A DNA stretch of 64,000 bases from Eulemur rufifrons (GCF_041146395.1 NC_090990.1:42728001-42792000), one strand, 5' to 3'; counted from the first letter of the stretch, positions 10,950 to 22,504 are shown. The notes: generated by a model not told the origin, from the sequence alone. Numbers and translations are program-made.

Positions 10950-11009
10950 CTCGGCTCGCCCAGAGCATCCTCCTCCGCTGCCGCAGCCGCCCAGGAAGCG
11001 GCTCCCCAT
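10950..11009 (-). other. Candidate GC-rich coding start with donor
   Basis: On minus, an ATG at 11009 opens a 20-codon frame (MGSRFLGGCGSGGGCSGRAE) that runs exactly to a donor 'ccgag|gtgagg' in phase 0. The glycine-rich peptide is not recognised and could be a product of GC-rich composition. Confidence 0.2.
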
Positions 11010-11200
11010 GCCCGGCGGGCGGCGGCACTCAGGCGCGCTCTCCAGCCCGGGGAAGCCCCGGCGAGCGCCCAGCTGGGTCCATCCTCCCCGGGAGCCACGG
11101 GCCCCGCGTCAGAGCAGGGGGAGGAGACCGCCCCCAGCGCAGACCCGCCTCCTCCCGCGGCCCCCGCCCTGCCGGCCCGGCGCCCCGCGGCGCCGCTCAC

Positions 11201-11390
11201 CTGCTCGCTCTCCGGCCGCCGCTGCCTGGCCGCCCGCGGCGCGCCCCTCGCCCGGGCCTCGCGGTTCCCGCTGCCGCCGGGGCGCTCTCCGCGCCGCCCG
11301 AGCGCGCTCCGACAGCTTAGCCGAGTCGCGGTGGCGACGAGGAGCAGGAAGAGCGAGCGAGCGAGCGAGCGGGGGCGCCGCGGATCGCAG
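11201..11390 (-). other. Candidate untranslated first exon
   Basis: On minus, a GC-rich segment containing a (GCTC)n run (11351-11371) continues to 'gagcag|gtgagc', a consensus donor with exon end 11201. No ATG-initiated frame of note lies in it, so it looks like a 5' untranslated exon of a minus-strand gene. The 5' boundary is a guess. Confidence 0.4.
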
Positions 11391-11770
11391 TCGCGCCTCT
11401 GGAGCCCCTAAGCTCACTCCCCATCCCGGCGTGGAAGGGGGAGAGCCGAGCCGAGAGCATGGGGTCCCCGCCCCGGCTGCGCCCGCGGGGAGGGGTGAGG
11501 GACAGGAGAGGTTCACAAAGTAGCCAGTGTTTTCGCCACCGTCACCTCCGCCTCCACCAGCCCCGCCCGGCCTGTCGCATTTTTCTCTAGGGTCTACTCT
11601 TTTATCCAAGCCTCTAAACCTACGCGTACCCAAATAGAGTGCCAGTGGGCGAGACCAAGAGGGGAGGTTCCGCGAGGGCGTGTGGCCCCCGCGCCCTTTG
11701 CAGGAGGGGGCGCTCGCTCCCAGCCGCCGCGGCTGCTCGCGGCTCCCGTCTTAACTGAGGTTTCCCAGGC

Positions 11771-13660
11771 AAAGTTGGGCCAGGGAAGGGAAAAGGCTTC
11801 CACGAGTCACGTTTTCAACAGTCCCAGGGAGCGACCCGTGCCTCGGAGGGTGTGCAGACCCCTGCTAACTCCGGCTTACTCCTCCCACCCCCGGTTCTTA
11901 GAATGCCTGGAAGTAGACAATCCCAGGAGCTGCGCGGGAGAAGGCTCCCGCGAGTACATAGCGTCCTCGCTTACAAAGATCCTGGGAAAACAGAATCGCA
12001 GAAAATACTGCGTCAGTCTGAAAATTCTTCGACCTGAGACTGGATTCAGCTCCAGTCGATGCCTGTTGTGCGGCACACCTGTGTCCAGAGGCCTGCCTGC
12101 AGCGGGGAGGAGACAGCTGCTGTGAATCCAATCAAGGGCTGCCCTGCTGGAGCTGTGCAGAAACAGGAAAGAAAGAGGCAGGCAACAGTTCCTTAAAAGT
12201 TTATTTTTATTGTTTTTAGGGGCCACGCTACTGTCTTCCAGCTGTGTAATAATAAAGCTAATGTAGTGGATTTGTATTTTGTTTTTTGGTTTTTTGGTTT
12301 TTTTTTCTGGTAGCTTCTATCACTCACCCATGAAAATTTAATGAAGCATTTAGGGTTGTTACCTCCAGAGTCAATGGGCTAAAAATATTTAGCCTAATGC
12401 ACTCCTTGTGGAGCCAATAGGTCCATGGCTGGTACATACAGTCATCAAGAGACCCTCCCTTTCTCCACGAAATTCACGACCCATTAAACTTATTCCGTAA
12501 TAACAGCTTCTGTACAAATGGAGGCCTGAGCAAACGGAGGTTGTCATGCGCCTCCTGAAAAGATAGCAATTTACATAGAAACAAGAAAAATTTGTGAGGT
12601 CACTGGCAGGATGCAATCTTGGGAGAAGAGTTGATCAGAGGAAACTCCCAGCAAGGTGGGAGGGAGATCCCATCCCTGATACTACTTAGTTTCTATCTAT
12701 CTACCTCTGGGTGTGACCAGAGAATCTAACGGTGGGGGCCAGGGAAACTGGCTCAAGTCTCTCCAACTCTCCCAAAGTTCTAGAAAGTGGAAAAAGTTGC
12801 CACGAAACGCACTTCTGCACTCTGTGTAAGAAGTTCAGGCTCACCAGGCAACTCAATTAAGATGAATAAAACACTCAGTTTCCCTTATCTATAAAAGCAC
12901 ACATGGGGAGTCTGAACTAAATACCAAGAAAACAGGAACAAATCTCAGAGGTCATATCTGAAATAGGGGGAGGGAGTGTAGAAAACTGTTTTGCACTTCA
13001 GGTGGCTGGACAAATGTCAAGCCTTAGGTGATGGAATAAAGGTTCAACTTTTCATTGACTCCACCAAAAACACTCCAAAGTTTCTCAGTGCTTTTAGGAC
13101 AGCCTTGGCACGTCAAAACCATTTGCATTTTAAGACCCTGCATGTCAGGGCGACTTTCACCTTCACCTGCCTTCCACCTGTTCTGTTTCCACTTGACATT
13201 ATGGTTACAGACTTAAAAGGGAATTCAGGATACTGAGTTGGCAGAGTAATAAACATGTAAGAGGCTCATGTAAAAATCTAGCTCTATTCAGTGTTGGACA
13301 AAGTCTACCATAGAAACTGGGCAAATTCCCATGAAATCCAACAGGGCAACAAGCACAACTGTTCCAAACTCTGGGCAGGAAGAAAGCATAATATGTAGAT
13401 TCTAACTGCACACGAACTACCCACCTAGGACCTAATGGTCTTCTGGGTTAAGCTAAACTAAATCTTAAGAAAATATTTTAACTTATTGTACTAAACACGT
13501 CATGAAACAACTTTACTAAAAGTTAGGATTTTTTTCTTTTGCTCTTTTTTTAAATAACAATGTCATTTGTATCAAGTGTGATATAAGAAAAAAATCAATA
13601 AACATTACTTTATCACCTACTCTGAGAAACATCAAAGTAATAAGAACAACAAAGATGTCT
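11771..13660. other. Island shoulder and unassigned DNA
   Basis: Moderately GC-rich to 12.1 kb, then AT-rich. Contains a T/G-rich low-complexity run at 12276-12308. No convincing exon or classified repeat was recognised. Confidence 0.45.
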
Positions 13661-13664
13661 ATAT

Positions 13665-13765
13665 TGTTTGTTATGTTCCAGGTACAGTCTGGGTAATTTC
13701 CATGTATTAACTCATTTAACCTATACAGCAGCCCAGTGAGATAGGTACTCTTACTGTAATAGGAT
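13665..13765 (-). mobile_element. MIR fragment
   Basis: 'catgtattaactcatttaa' and 'cccagtgagataggtactct' fit the antisense 3' half of MIR. Confidence 0.75.
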
Positions 13766-13779
13766 CTGATGGGGCTGAT

Positions 13780-13955
13780 TCATCCTTGACAAGTTACCTC
13801 TCTGTATTTCAAAATCCTCAGCTCCACAAGGGTGATGGGTAATACCTTCACCTTCATAGATTAGCTTCATGAGATTTCTGTGAGCCTTAAATGAGATAAT
13901 ACGTTGAATGTGGGTGGCACTGAATAAGTCACTGAATAAATAAACATTGGTTCTC
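13780..13955 (+). mobile_element. MIR SINE
   Basis: 'gacaagttacctctctgta' and 'gagccttaaatgagataata' fit the sense MIR core and tail. Confidence 0.7.
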
Positions 13956-13984
13956 TTCCCGGAATAATTCTGAAATAGTTCATT

Positions 13985-14125
13985 CTATAATAATTCAATA
14001 AGCATTTATGGAGTCCATTCTGTATATTAGGCACTGTGCTAGGCCTTGGGAACAATGGTGATAAATCAGAAACAGATTCTGCCTTTGAGGAACTCAGAGT
14101 CAACTGAATTAAAGACATGGGCATG
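13985..14125 (-). mobile_element. L2 fragment
   Basis: 'aataagcatttatggagtcc', 'aggcactgtgctaggccttg', then 'gaggaactcagagtc' are antisense L2 3' landmarks. Confidence 0.75.
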
Positions 14126-14439
14126 AATAGCATGCAGATAGGCAAAAAGGAGTTTTATCAAATTTCACACATTCATAACAAAGCATGTGATCCTCAAGAT
14201 ACTCAAACAGGCAGCCTATGTAAGTCCTGTTTGAAACTGGCCCATGATCGCAATCAAAACAAAATGCCAGCCATCATAAGTCCTGCTAGTAAGAACCACT
14301 CCTCCAGAGAAAGGAAGGCAAAGTAGCCCAGTTTGTGTATTATATAATATTTAAAATTCTGTTTATTTCTACAATTGTTTCAAATATACCTCTCATTAGA
14401 TGGAATGTAATAAAATGAGTTTGTGTTACAAGCTGTGAA

Positions 14440-15840
14440 GTTTTATTTTTTGTAGCTTCTATTGACAGACATTAGGTTGATTTCATATCTTGCCTATTTT
14501 GGATAATGCTGCAATAAACATGGGAGTACAGATATCTCTTTAAGATAATAATTTTATTTCCTTTGGATATATACCCTGAAGTGGGATCACTGGAACATAA
14601 GGAAATTCTAGTTTTATTTTATTTTTTTTTTTAAGAAGCACTATAATGCTTTCCATAATAGCTGTACCAATTTACAACCCCACCAACAGTGTGCAGAGGT
14701 TTCCTTATCTCTGCACCCTGGCCAACACTTGTTTCCTTTGTCTTTTTGATAACAGCCATTCTAACAGGTGCAAGGTGATATCTCATTGTGATTTTCATGG
14801 CATATCCCTGATGATTAGTTATATTGAGCACTTGTTCATATACCTGCAGGTCATTTGTATGTCTCCTTAAAAAAATATATCTATTTAGTCCTTTGCCCAT
14901 TTTTAAATCAGGTTATTTGTCTGTATTTTTGCTATTGAGTTATGAGTTCCTTATATGTTTTGGATACTAACCCCTTACTAGATATATGGTTTGCAAATAT
15001 TTTCTCCCATTCCATAGGTTGTCTTTTCATTTTGTTGATTATTTCCTCTGCCATCAAGAGGCTTTTAGTTTGATGTGGTCCCACTTGGCTTTTGTTGCCT
15101 GTGATTTTGGTGTCTTGTCCAAAAAATCATTGCCAAGACTAGTGCCAAGGAGTTTTCCCCTGTGTTTTTTTTTTTCCTAGGATTCTCATAGTTTCAGATT
15201 GTACATTTAAGTGTTTAGTCCATTTTGAATTGATTTTTGTGGTATAGTGTAAGATAAGACTCCAATTTCATTCTTTTGCATGTGGATATCCAGATTTTCC
15301 AACACGACTTATTGAAGAGACTATCCTTTCCCCTTTGTATTCTTGGTGTCTTTGCTGAAGATCAGTTGACTGTATATGCGTAGATTTATTTCTAGGCTCT
15401 CTATTCTGTTCCATTGGTCTATGTATCAGTTTTTATGTCCATATGATAACTATAGCTTTGTAATATACTTTGAAATCAGGTAGTGTGATGCCTTTGGGTT
15501 TCTTCTTTTTTCTAAAGATTGCTTTAAGTATTTAGTCTTTTGTGATTCCATATGAATTTAAGAAATATTTTTCCATTTCTTTGAAGAATGTCATTAGAAT
15601 CTTATAGGGATTGTATTGAATCTGTAGGTTGCTTTGGGCAGTGCACACTTTAATAATATTAATTCTTCCAATCCATGAACATGGGACAGCTTTCTATTTA
15701 TTTGCATCTTGTTCAATTTCTTTCAGTGTTTTACAGTTTTCAGTGTACAGATTTTTACAATCCTTAGTTAAACTTATTCCTAAGTATTTTATTCTTTTTG
15801 ATGCTATTCTTAATGGAATTAGAGTTTTCAATTACAAATT
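14440..15840 (-). mobile_element. L1 fragment (ORF2 3' half), minus strand
   Basis: Complement of L1 ORF2 for 1.4 kb. Recognisable signposts are 'ggataatgctgcaataaaca', 'ttggatatataccctgaagt', 'caccaacagtgtgcagaggt', 'ttgttgattatttcctctg' and 'cctaagtattttattctttt'. Both ends are truncated and stops interrupt every frame, so it encodes nothing. Moderately diverged, in keeping with an eutherian- or early-primate-age L1. Confidence 0.9.
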
Positions 15841-16129
15841 ATTACATAGCCACTATTTATTAGTCTGTAGGGCTTGCACAGGCCAGGAATATGGTAATAT
15901 GTATACATAAAGCTCTCAGACTAATACAATTTTTAATAATGTGCAGTAGGAACACACCTACCAAGCTTATTAGAGTCATTATATGCTCAAAATATACTAA
16001 CATATAGAATGCAAAAAATGTCAAAGGTTTATAGCAAAGGTATATATAATCCTCTCACTATCCCTCTTCATTCAAGTTCATGTTCATATTGAGATTCTAT
16101 ATTTTAAGAAGAAAGTTATATTCTTTATT

Positions 16130-16440
16130 CAAAAAATATGTTTACTGATTGCTTACTTTATACCAGGCACAATGTTAGGCATTGGCAGAGAAAGAAAACT
16201 AAAAACAAACAAACAAACAAAAAACTTACCCTCAAACAACTCATAGCCAACTGAAGGAAACACATCATTCTATCACACTGAGACAAACACTGTGATACTG
16301 CCAAGTACAGGATGCTAAGGGAGCATCAAATAGGGCATTTAACACAGGGTAGCAGGTTAAGAGTACTTCATGAAGGAAGTTATATCATCCTAGAAGATAA
16401 CTGGGTAATCAGGTGAAGCAGGAAAAGATTTTTAGGCAAA
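16130..16440 (-). mobile_element. L2 fragment
   Basis: 'gtttactgattgcttacttt', 'accaggcacaatgttaggca', later 'cttcatgaaggaagttatat' follow the antisense L2 order. A (AAAC)n stretch lies at 16202-16221. Confidence 0.65.
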
Positions 16441-16442
16441 AA

Positions 16443-16462
16443 AGAGAGAGAGAGAGAGAGAG
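16443..16462. repeat. (GA)n microsatellite
   Basis: About ten uninterrupted GA units at the edge of the L2 remnant. Confidence 0.95.
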
Positions 16463-17750
16463 AATGTAAAAATGGCATAGAAGAGATTCCTCTCTGGAGG
16501 TGGCTATAGTTGACCTTAGAGAAACACACATGAACAAATTACAAAAAGTCTTATTTGCCACGTTCAGGGCTTTGGAATTTAGTGACAAAATAAAGAGATC
16601 CACTTAAAACAAAAACATAGCAGAAAAAAATTATTTTATAAATCTTACATTAACTTCATTTCAAATACTTGTATGCCCTGGACAAAAGTAAAATTACCAA
16701 TTGCTGATTTTCCTCTCAAGTAAAAACAAACAAAAAAAGCAAATGAAAAAAAATATTTCTATATGGGGTCATCAAAACAGAACATCCCTTCTTTCATGAT
16801 GCTGGCCTTGCTTGATTCCAGCGAAAGGTTGTGTGGTGGCACTGCTAAACTTGACTCTGGTTTACAATAGCTATAAATAGCATTCCTTTCATTTGTCCAG
16901 GGGGGAGCTGGAGGAGAGCAGCAATACTGGCAATCGTATTTATGCCACCAATCTGCTTTTTTTTTTTTTTTTTAGGTAAATGCACAGTAGAAATAAAGTG
17001 GAGAGCTAAAGTGATTGTCAAAGGGCTCTTATGTTCCAATACAAACCCCTAATTTTTTTCACTCATAAAGTGGAGCTTAAGGTGATGTTAGTGCCTGAAA
17101 ATAGGAGTAGACTAAAAGCCATCAGAAAATGGCAGAGTTTCTGATGCCTGCAGAGTATCAGAAGCACAGGAGAATTGGCATGACATAGCTGCCACATATT
17201 TTGTGGCCTCTGTGTTAAAGGTATGACAGATATGTGTTGTTTGCCTTTCTGGGGCCATTCCTCCTTCTTCTGAAACAGCCTCTAGATTTTGGTGGGGAAC
17301 CATTCCCCCACCCAATAATTTTTTTCTTTTATTTGGTTCTGGCAGACCTGAACCCTCCTCCCAGCTCCAGGGACGGACAGGTGACTCAGTGAAACACATT
17401 TCTTGACCACAATTCAGGGCTGGTCAAATTGGTAAACTGTGTATTAGAAGATGAAGCAACTGGGAAAAATGCTTTTTCTTTATTACTGGACTAGAAACTG
17501 GAAAGTCCTTAAGCCTACAGCTATAAAAACCCATTCCATGATAAAAGGATTCGGAGAATGAAGGTAACAGAAAAGAAAAAAGGTCTAAGGGTTTGGAAAA
17601 TAGAGACTTATGAGGACATTGTTGAAGGATTTTGGTTTAGCTGTGCTTGAAGCCAACTACCATCTCCTCCCAGGTTTTTCTGTTATATGAGCCAACATAG
17701 CCCCTGTATTATTAATACTTAAGGCAATTTGAGTTGTTGGGTTTTTTTTT
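16463..17750. other. Mostly unique stretch with candidate muscle-type motifs
   Basis: No gene or classified repeat was recognised, apart from a poly-T run at 16957-16973. It contains a perfect MEF2-type site and an MCAT site side by side at 16871-16886, listed separately. Confidence 0.45.
16871..16886 (+). promoter_or_regulatory. MEF2 site followed by MCAT (TEAD) site
   Basis: 'ctataaatag' fits the MEF2 consensus YTAWWWWTAR exactly and is immediately followed by 'cattcc', the TEAD-binding MCAT core. The pair could arise by chance; enhancer function is inference. Confidence 0.3.
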
Positions 17751-17764
17751 TCACTTTCAGCCAA

Positions 17765-17975
17765 AAGAATTCTGTCTAATATACCAGGTATTGTATTATA
17801 CACTTTTTATACATTATCCAATTTAATACTTAGAGCATTGCAGAAAGGTATTTATATATATTTATACTTGGCCTGTTCTAAGAAGAGCATGAACTCACAT
17901 TTTATAGGTTAGAAATAAACTCAGAGAGGTTAAGTTATTTACCCAAAGTCACACAGCTAGCCAGACAGTTGAAAA
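17765..17975 (-). mobile_element. MIR SINE
   Basis: 'attatccaatttaatactta', 'cagagaggttaagttattta' and 'cccaaagtcacacagctagc' are antisense MIR. Confidence 0.85.
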
Positions 17976-17983
17976 ATGGAAAC

Positions 17984-19660
17984 TCAAAATGCCATTTTTA
18001 ATAGCATAACACAAAATACTTAGAAATAGATTGAACAGAATTTGTGCAAGGTTTCAGCACAACAACTTACAAAATGTTGATGAAAATAATTAGAGAAGAT
18101 CTAAATAAATGGAGAGGCATACCACATTCATGGTTTGGAAAACTCAATATTGATAAAATGTCGCTTTCCCCCAAATTGAAGTATACATTTAGCACAATTC
18201 CAATAAAAATCCTAGTATACTTTTTCAAGAAATTGACAAGCTAATTCTATAACATATATACCAATGCAAAGGGATGTGGATTAGCCAAAATAATCCTGAG
18301 AAAGAAGAGCAAAGTTAGAGCACCTATCCTACCTGATTTCAAGAGTTACTATAAAGCTACAGTAATCAGGACAGTATGGTATTGGCATTAAAAAGAGATA
18401 AATTGGCCAATAGAATAGAATAGAAAATCCAGAAATAAACCAACACATATATAGTCACTTGATTTTTTTCCCAAAGGTGACAATGCAGTTCACTGAGGAA
18501 AAGAAAGTCTTTACAACATGGTACTGAAACAACTGGATAAAATTTGGAAAAAAAAAAATCTCAACCTCTTCCTCACACCATATATGGAACAAAATGTAAT
18601 AGCTAAAATGGTAGGAGTTCTAGAAGAGAACCTTAAAGAGTGTCTTCATGATTTGGAAGTATGCATAAGTTTCTTAGAAAGGACACAAAAATCACTGAAC
18701 ACAAAAAAAAATTGATAAATTGCACTTTATCAAAATATAAAACTTTTGCTGATTAAAAGAAAATATTAAGAAAAGAAATGGCAAATCACAAACTTGGAGA
18801 AAATATTCACAATACATATATCTGACAAATGACTTCAATCTAGAAAATATAAAGAAATTGTACTAATAGCAAAAAGACAAACAACCTAAATAAAATGGGC
18901 AGAAAACTTGAATAGACAGTTCAAAAAAAAACAGATATATAAATAGGCACATGCAAAGGTATACAACATCATTGATCATGAGGAATATGCAAATAAAACT
19001 GTAATGAGATACCACTTCACACCCATTAAAATAGCTAAAATTTAAACATCACCTGACAACATCACCTCATAATTGGTGAGGATGTGGAGCTTCAACACGT
19101 TGCTGGTGACAGTGCAAAATCATGTCACCTTTTGGAAAACTATCTGGCACTTTCTTATCAAGTTAAACATATACCTACTCTATGAGTACTTGCAGGTATT
19201 CTACTCTTAGGTATTTACCCAAGAGAAAGAAAACAAGGACATTCTCTCTCTCTCTCTCTCTCTCTCACGCACACACATGAAAGTTCATTGCAGCTTTATT
19301 CATAATAGGTCAAACTGGAAACAGTCCAAATGTCTATGCACAGTAAAATGGATAAACAAATGTAGAATATTCCCACAGTGGAATACTATTAAACAAGAAA
19401 TAAAATACACTACCGACATATGCAGCAGTATGGATGAATCTTAAAAAATATGTTGAGTGACAGAAGAGAAGTCAGAGCCCAAAGAGGACATTATGATGAT
19501 TCCATCTATATGAGGATCAAGAACAAGCAAACTAAATATGCAATGACAAAAATTAAAATAATAGTTGTCTCAGTAGAGGGTGGTTGCCTGGAAAGGGATG
19601 TGAGGAAATTCGTAGGATAACAGAATATGCTCTATCTTTAAGGTAGTGATTATATAGGCA
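17984..19660 (+). mobile_element. L1 fragment (ORF2 3' half to near 3' end)
   Basis: Sense L1 sequence over 1.65 kb: 'aataaatggagaggcatacc', 'gattagccaaaataatcctg', 'tatggtattggcattaaaaa', 'tcattgatcatgaggaatat', 'ccattaaaatagctaaaatt', 'gcagctttattcataatag' and 'aaatggataaacaaatgtag'. Several stops and indels break ORF2. A (CT)n tract interrupts it at 19243-19266. Old L1M-type by divergence. Confidence 0.9.
19243..19266. repeat. (CT)n microsatellite
   Basis: About twelve CT units inside the L1 remnant, followed by a short CA-rich run. Confidence 0.95.
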
Positions 19661-19861
19661 AATATGGTCATGCATCACTTAATGACAAGGATACGTTCTG
19701 AGAAATGCATTGTTAGGTGATTTCATCATTGTGAGAACATCACAGAGTACTTACACAAACCCAGATGGTGTAGCCTACTGCACACCTAGGCTATCTAGCA
19801 TAACTTATTGCTCCTAGGCTATGAATCTGTACAGCACATTACTGTGCTGAATACTGTAGGC

Positions 19862-19975
19862 CAGTGATCCCCAACCTTTTGGGCACCAGGGACCGGTTTC
19901 ATGGAAGACAATTTTTCCACAGATTGGGGTGAGTGGTGGAGCTCTCTGGCCCTGGGTTTGGGTTGGGAACCGCAG
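19862..19975 (+). mobile_element. 114-bp MER1-like hAT element
   Basis: Begins CAGTGATCCCCAACC and ends as its inverted partner GGTTGGGAACCGCAG. It is flanked by a perfect 8-bp duplication 'ctgtaggc' (19854-19861 and 19976-19983), the hAT hallmark. The left arm matches MER1 ('gggaccggtttcatggaaga', 'caatttttccac'); nearly all of the interior is deleted. It is inserted into the Tigger7 copy, so it is younger. Confidence 0.88.
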
Positions 19976-20714
19976 CTGTAGGCAACTGTAACACAATGGT
20001 AAGTATTTGTATATCTAAACACAACTCAACATAGAAAAGGTATAGTAAAAATACACTATAAAAGATTAAAAATGGTGCACCTGTATAGGGCACTTAACGC
20101 AAATGGAGCTTGCAGGACTGGAAGTGGCTCTGGGTGCATCAGCGAGTGAGTGGGGAGTGAATGTGAAGGCCTAGGGCCTTACTGCGCACTACTGTGGATT
20201 TTGTAACCACTGTACACCTAGGCTACACTACACTTAAACACATTGTTCTGTCTTCAATAATAAATTAACCTTAGCTTAATATAACTTTTAAAATTTTTCC
20301 ATAAAACTTTTTGATTCTTGTAATAATACTTAGCTTAAAACACAAACATGTACAGCAGTACAAACATTCTCTATATCTTTATTCTATAAACTTTTTTGCA
20401 TTTTTAATTTTTTTTTTTTTTTTTTTTTACTTTTTAGACTTTTTTGTTAAAAACAAAGACAAAACCCACACATTAACCTAGGCCTACATAGCGTCAGGAA
20501 CCTCAGTATCACTGTCTTCCACCTCCATATCTTGTCCCACTGGAAGGTTTTCAGGGCAGTAACACTCATAGACACACATGGAGCTGTTATCTCCTCTAAC
20601 AACGCCTTCTTCTAGAATACCTCCTGAAAGACCTGCCTGAGACTATTTTACAGTTAACTTTTTTTTTGTAAGCAGAAGAAGTACACTCCAAAATAATGAT
20701 TAAATGTATAGTGA

Positions 20715-21078
20715 TATAATGGTGATATAGAATCTCTTTTGTTCTCCTGGAGAGAGTTAGAACCCATTCTATACAGTGAAGTATCCCAAGAATGGAAAAA
20801 TAAGCACCACATGTACTCACCAGCAAATTGGTTTCCCTGATCATCACCTAAGTGCACATTTGGGAATAACACCAATTGGGTATCGGACAGAGGTGGGGGT
20901 GGGGGGAGGGGATGGGTATATACCTACTTGACGAGTGTGATGTGCACTGTCTGGGGAATGGACATGCTTGAAGCTCTGACTCGGGGGGATGGCAGAGGCA
21001 TGGGCAATATATATAACCTGAACTTTTGTACCCCCATAATAAGCTGAAATAAAAAAAAAAAAAACCCATGCCAAAAAA
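20715..21078 (+). mobile_element. 5'-truncated strepsirrhine L1 3' end
   Basis: Contains L1 3' UTR text 'agttagaacccattctatac', 'aagtatcccaagaatggaaa', 'ggacatgcttgaagctctga' and the tail 'acttttgtacccccataata'. Two A tracts separated by 'cccatgcc' end it. Imperfect target duplications 'aaatgtatagtga' (20702-20714) and 'aaaagtatagtga' (about 21079-21091) flank it within Tigger7. The tail type is what I know from lemur and galago L1, not from ape L1. Confidence 0.85.
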
Positions 21079-21330
21079 AAAAGTATAGTGAATACATAAA
21101 CCAGAAACAGTTATTGTCATTATCAAGTATTATGTGCTATACATAATTGTATGTGCTATATTTTTATAGGGCTGACAGTGCAGTAGGTTTGTTTATACCA
21201 GCCTCACCACAGACATATGAGTAACGCATTGCCCTATGATGCTACAATGGCTATGACAGTGTCACTAGGCAACAGGAATTTTTCAGCTCCCTTACACTCT
21301 TATAATACACCATTGTTTGACTGATCAAAC

Positions 21331-22499
21331 TACTCTTAAGATATGCTTACTTCAATATATGTCTACTTTACCATAGTTTTAAGATTTTTACAAAAAGCAG
21401 GCACCAGAGAAAATGGAGCAGCTGACCAGGCCCACAACCTTTGTGGGCACTACTCTATTATGGCTTCAGACAGACGTTTGTGCTAATAGTGCAAGTCCTG
21501 AATAAAATGTTACACTCTCCGTATAAAAAGAGTGCTCTGTGTTGTGCATGTCACTGCCATAGCAATACACGTGTTAAAAATATCCTTTATATTACATTAA
21601 TGCAAGAATGGTTAGACGAAGAAGAGGCGTAGGCCAGCGATGAAGTGCGTGTGATCAGAAGGTAGAGAATTTCCTGGTACAGGAGTTAATCAAATAGAGG
21701 TTGGATGATGGCTTGGCAGGAGTTGCATAAAGAAATTCAAGCTTCAGGTGGTGAAAGTGAATGGGCAAAGAGGTCTTGAGCAATAAGACTTTTAAGTTCT
21801 CTTTCCAAACCCTGATATTCTGTGATTCCTTAAATAGTTCTTATCCAAAAGCTCTGAAGCCAGAGTCACATTTCAAATGGTTTTCTTCTCTTCTGTCCCC
21901 CCAAAAGCCAAAGAAGAGGTCACAACTCTGTACTGGAAAGTATAGGTTTCATGGTTGATTTGTATGAAAACCTCACAAAGAAAAAGTCACCACTCTTTCC
22001 TCGAAACACACGGATGCAAATCACACTTTATAAAATATTTTTTTAAATAAAAAAGAATGTAATTGCTCATTGAATTGTAATATGAATGCAAATTAACTTA
22101 CTGTAATTATACTGTGCAATTTTCTACTTTAAAAACTTAGAAAATGGAAGAGACCTGATAAGTAATTTGAACTGTAATTCTTCATTGTGTTCCTTAATTA
22201 TGCAATGGTTACCATAAGCAATTTGCTCTGTTTTAATGTAAAATGTTTTGAGTTCATACCTTTACATTGGCAGAACTCAAATGAGACCATTCAATACATA
22301 CAGATACCCATCCCCCCCACAAGTGCACTATAGAAATAATCAAGATAAAATTAATACAGCACAAGGGAATTGTGAAGGATTCTTAATATATTTTCATTTT
22401 GGAAACTTCATCATATTGTCTTTTTATCCCATGCTCTCAGTATGTTTTAAACAATCAGGGAGTTCCTAACCAAATAGGAGTCAGATAATCAGCATTCAT
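21331..22499. other. Unassigned AT-rich stretch
   Basis: No recognised gene or repeat. The part near 22030-22140 is very AT-rich, with ATTA-type homeodomain cores, and could be either a conserved element or simply AT-rich DNA. Confidence 0.45.
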
Positions 22500-22504
22500 G
22501 GCTT

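Larger units (their letters stand above)
9220..11770. promoter_or_regulatory. Large CpG island (promoter region)
   Basis: Base composition switches abruptly from AT-rich to GC- and CpG-rich over about 2.5 kb, densest at 10.8-11.45 kb, then returns to AT-rich. In a mammalian genome this marks an unmethylated promoter. Three consensus-like splice donors lie in it on the minus strand (after 11201, 10950 and 10052), plus a TATA/CArG element read on minus at 10136-10145. I infer a minus-strand gene with alternative first exons. Many long open frames here are a by-product of GC richness. The gene was not identified. Confidence 0.85.
19667..21330 (-). mobile_element. Tigger7/MER44-type DNA transposon with nested insertions
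   Basis: Starts 'tcatgcatcacttaatgaca' and runs through 'gatacgttctgagaaatgca', 'cctactgcacacctaggcta' and 'gtcactaggcaacaggaatt', which I recall as Tigger7/MER44 sequence; orientation follows that recalled consensus. The transposase region is internally deleted and short. Two younger elements sit inside it (19862-19975 and about 20715-21078), each with its own target duplication. A T-rich run is at 20410-20428. The distal end is uncertain by some tens of bases. Confidence 0.8.

Noticed and set aside
10930..11633. Long overlapping open frames on both strands (up to about 197 codons)
   Set aside because: They lie in extreme GC/CpG-rich sequence, where stop codons are rare. The translations are Pro/Arg/Gly/Ala-rich without domain patterns, and frames overlap on all strands.
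14631..14900. 89-codon minus-strand open frame
   Set aside because: It is a fragment of degenerate L1 ORF2 sequence, already explained by the L1 remnant at 14440-15840.
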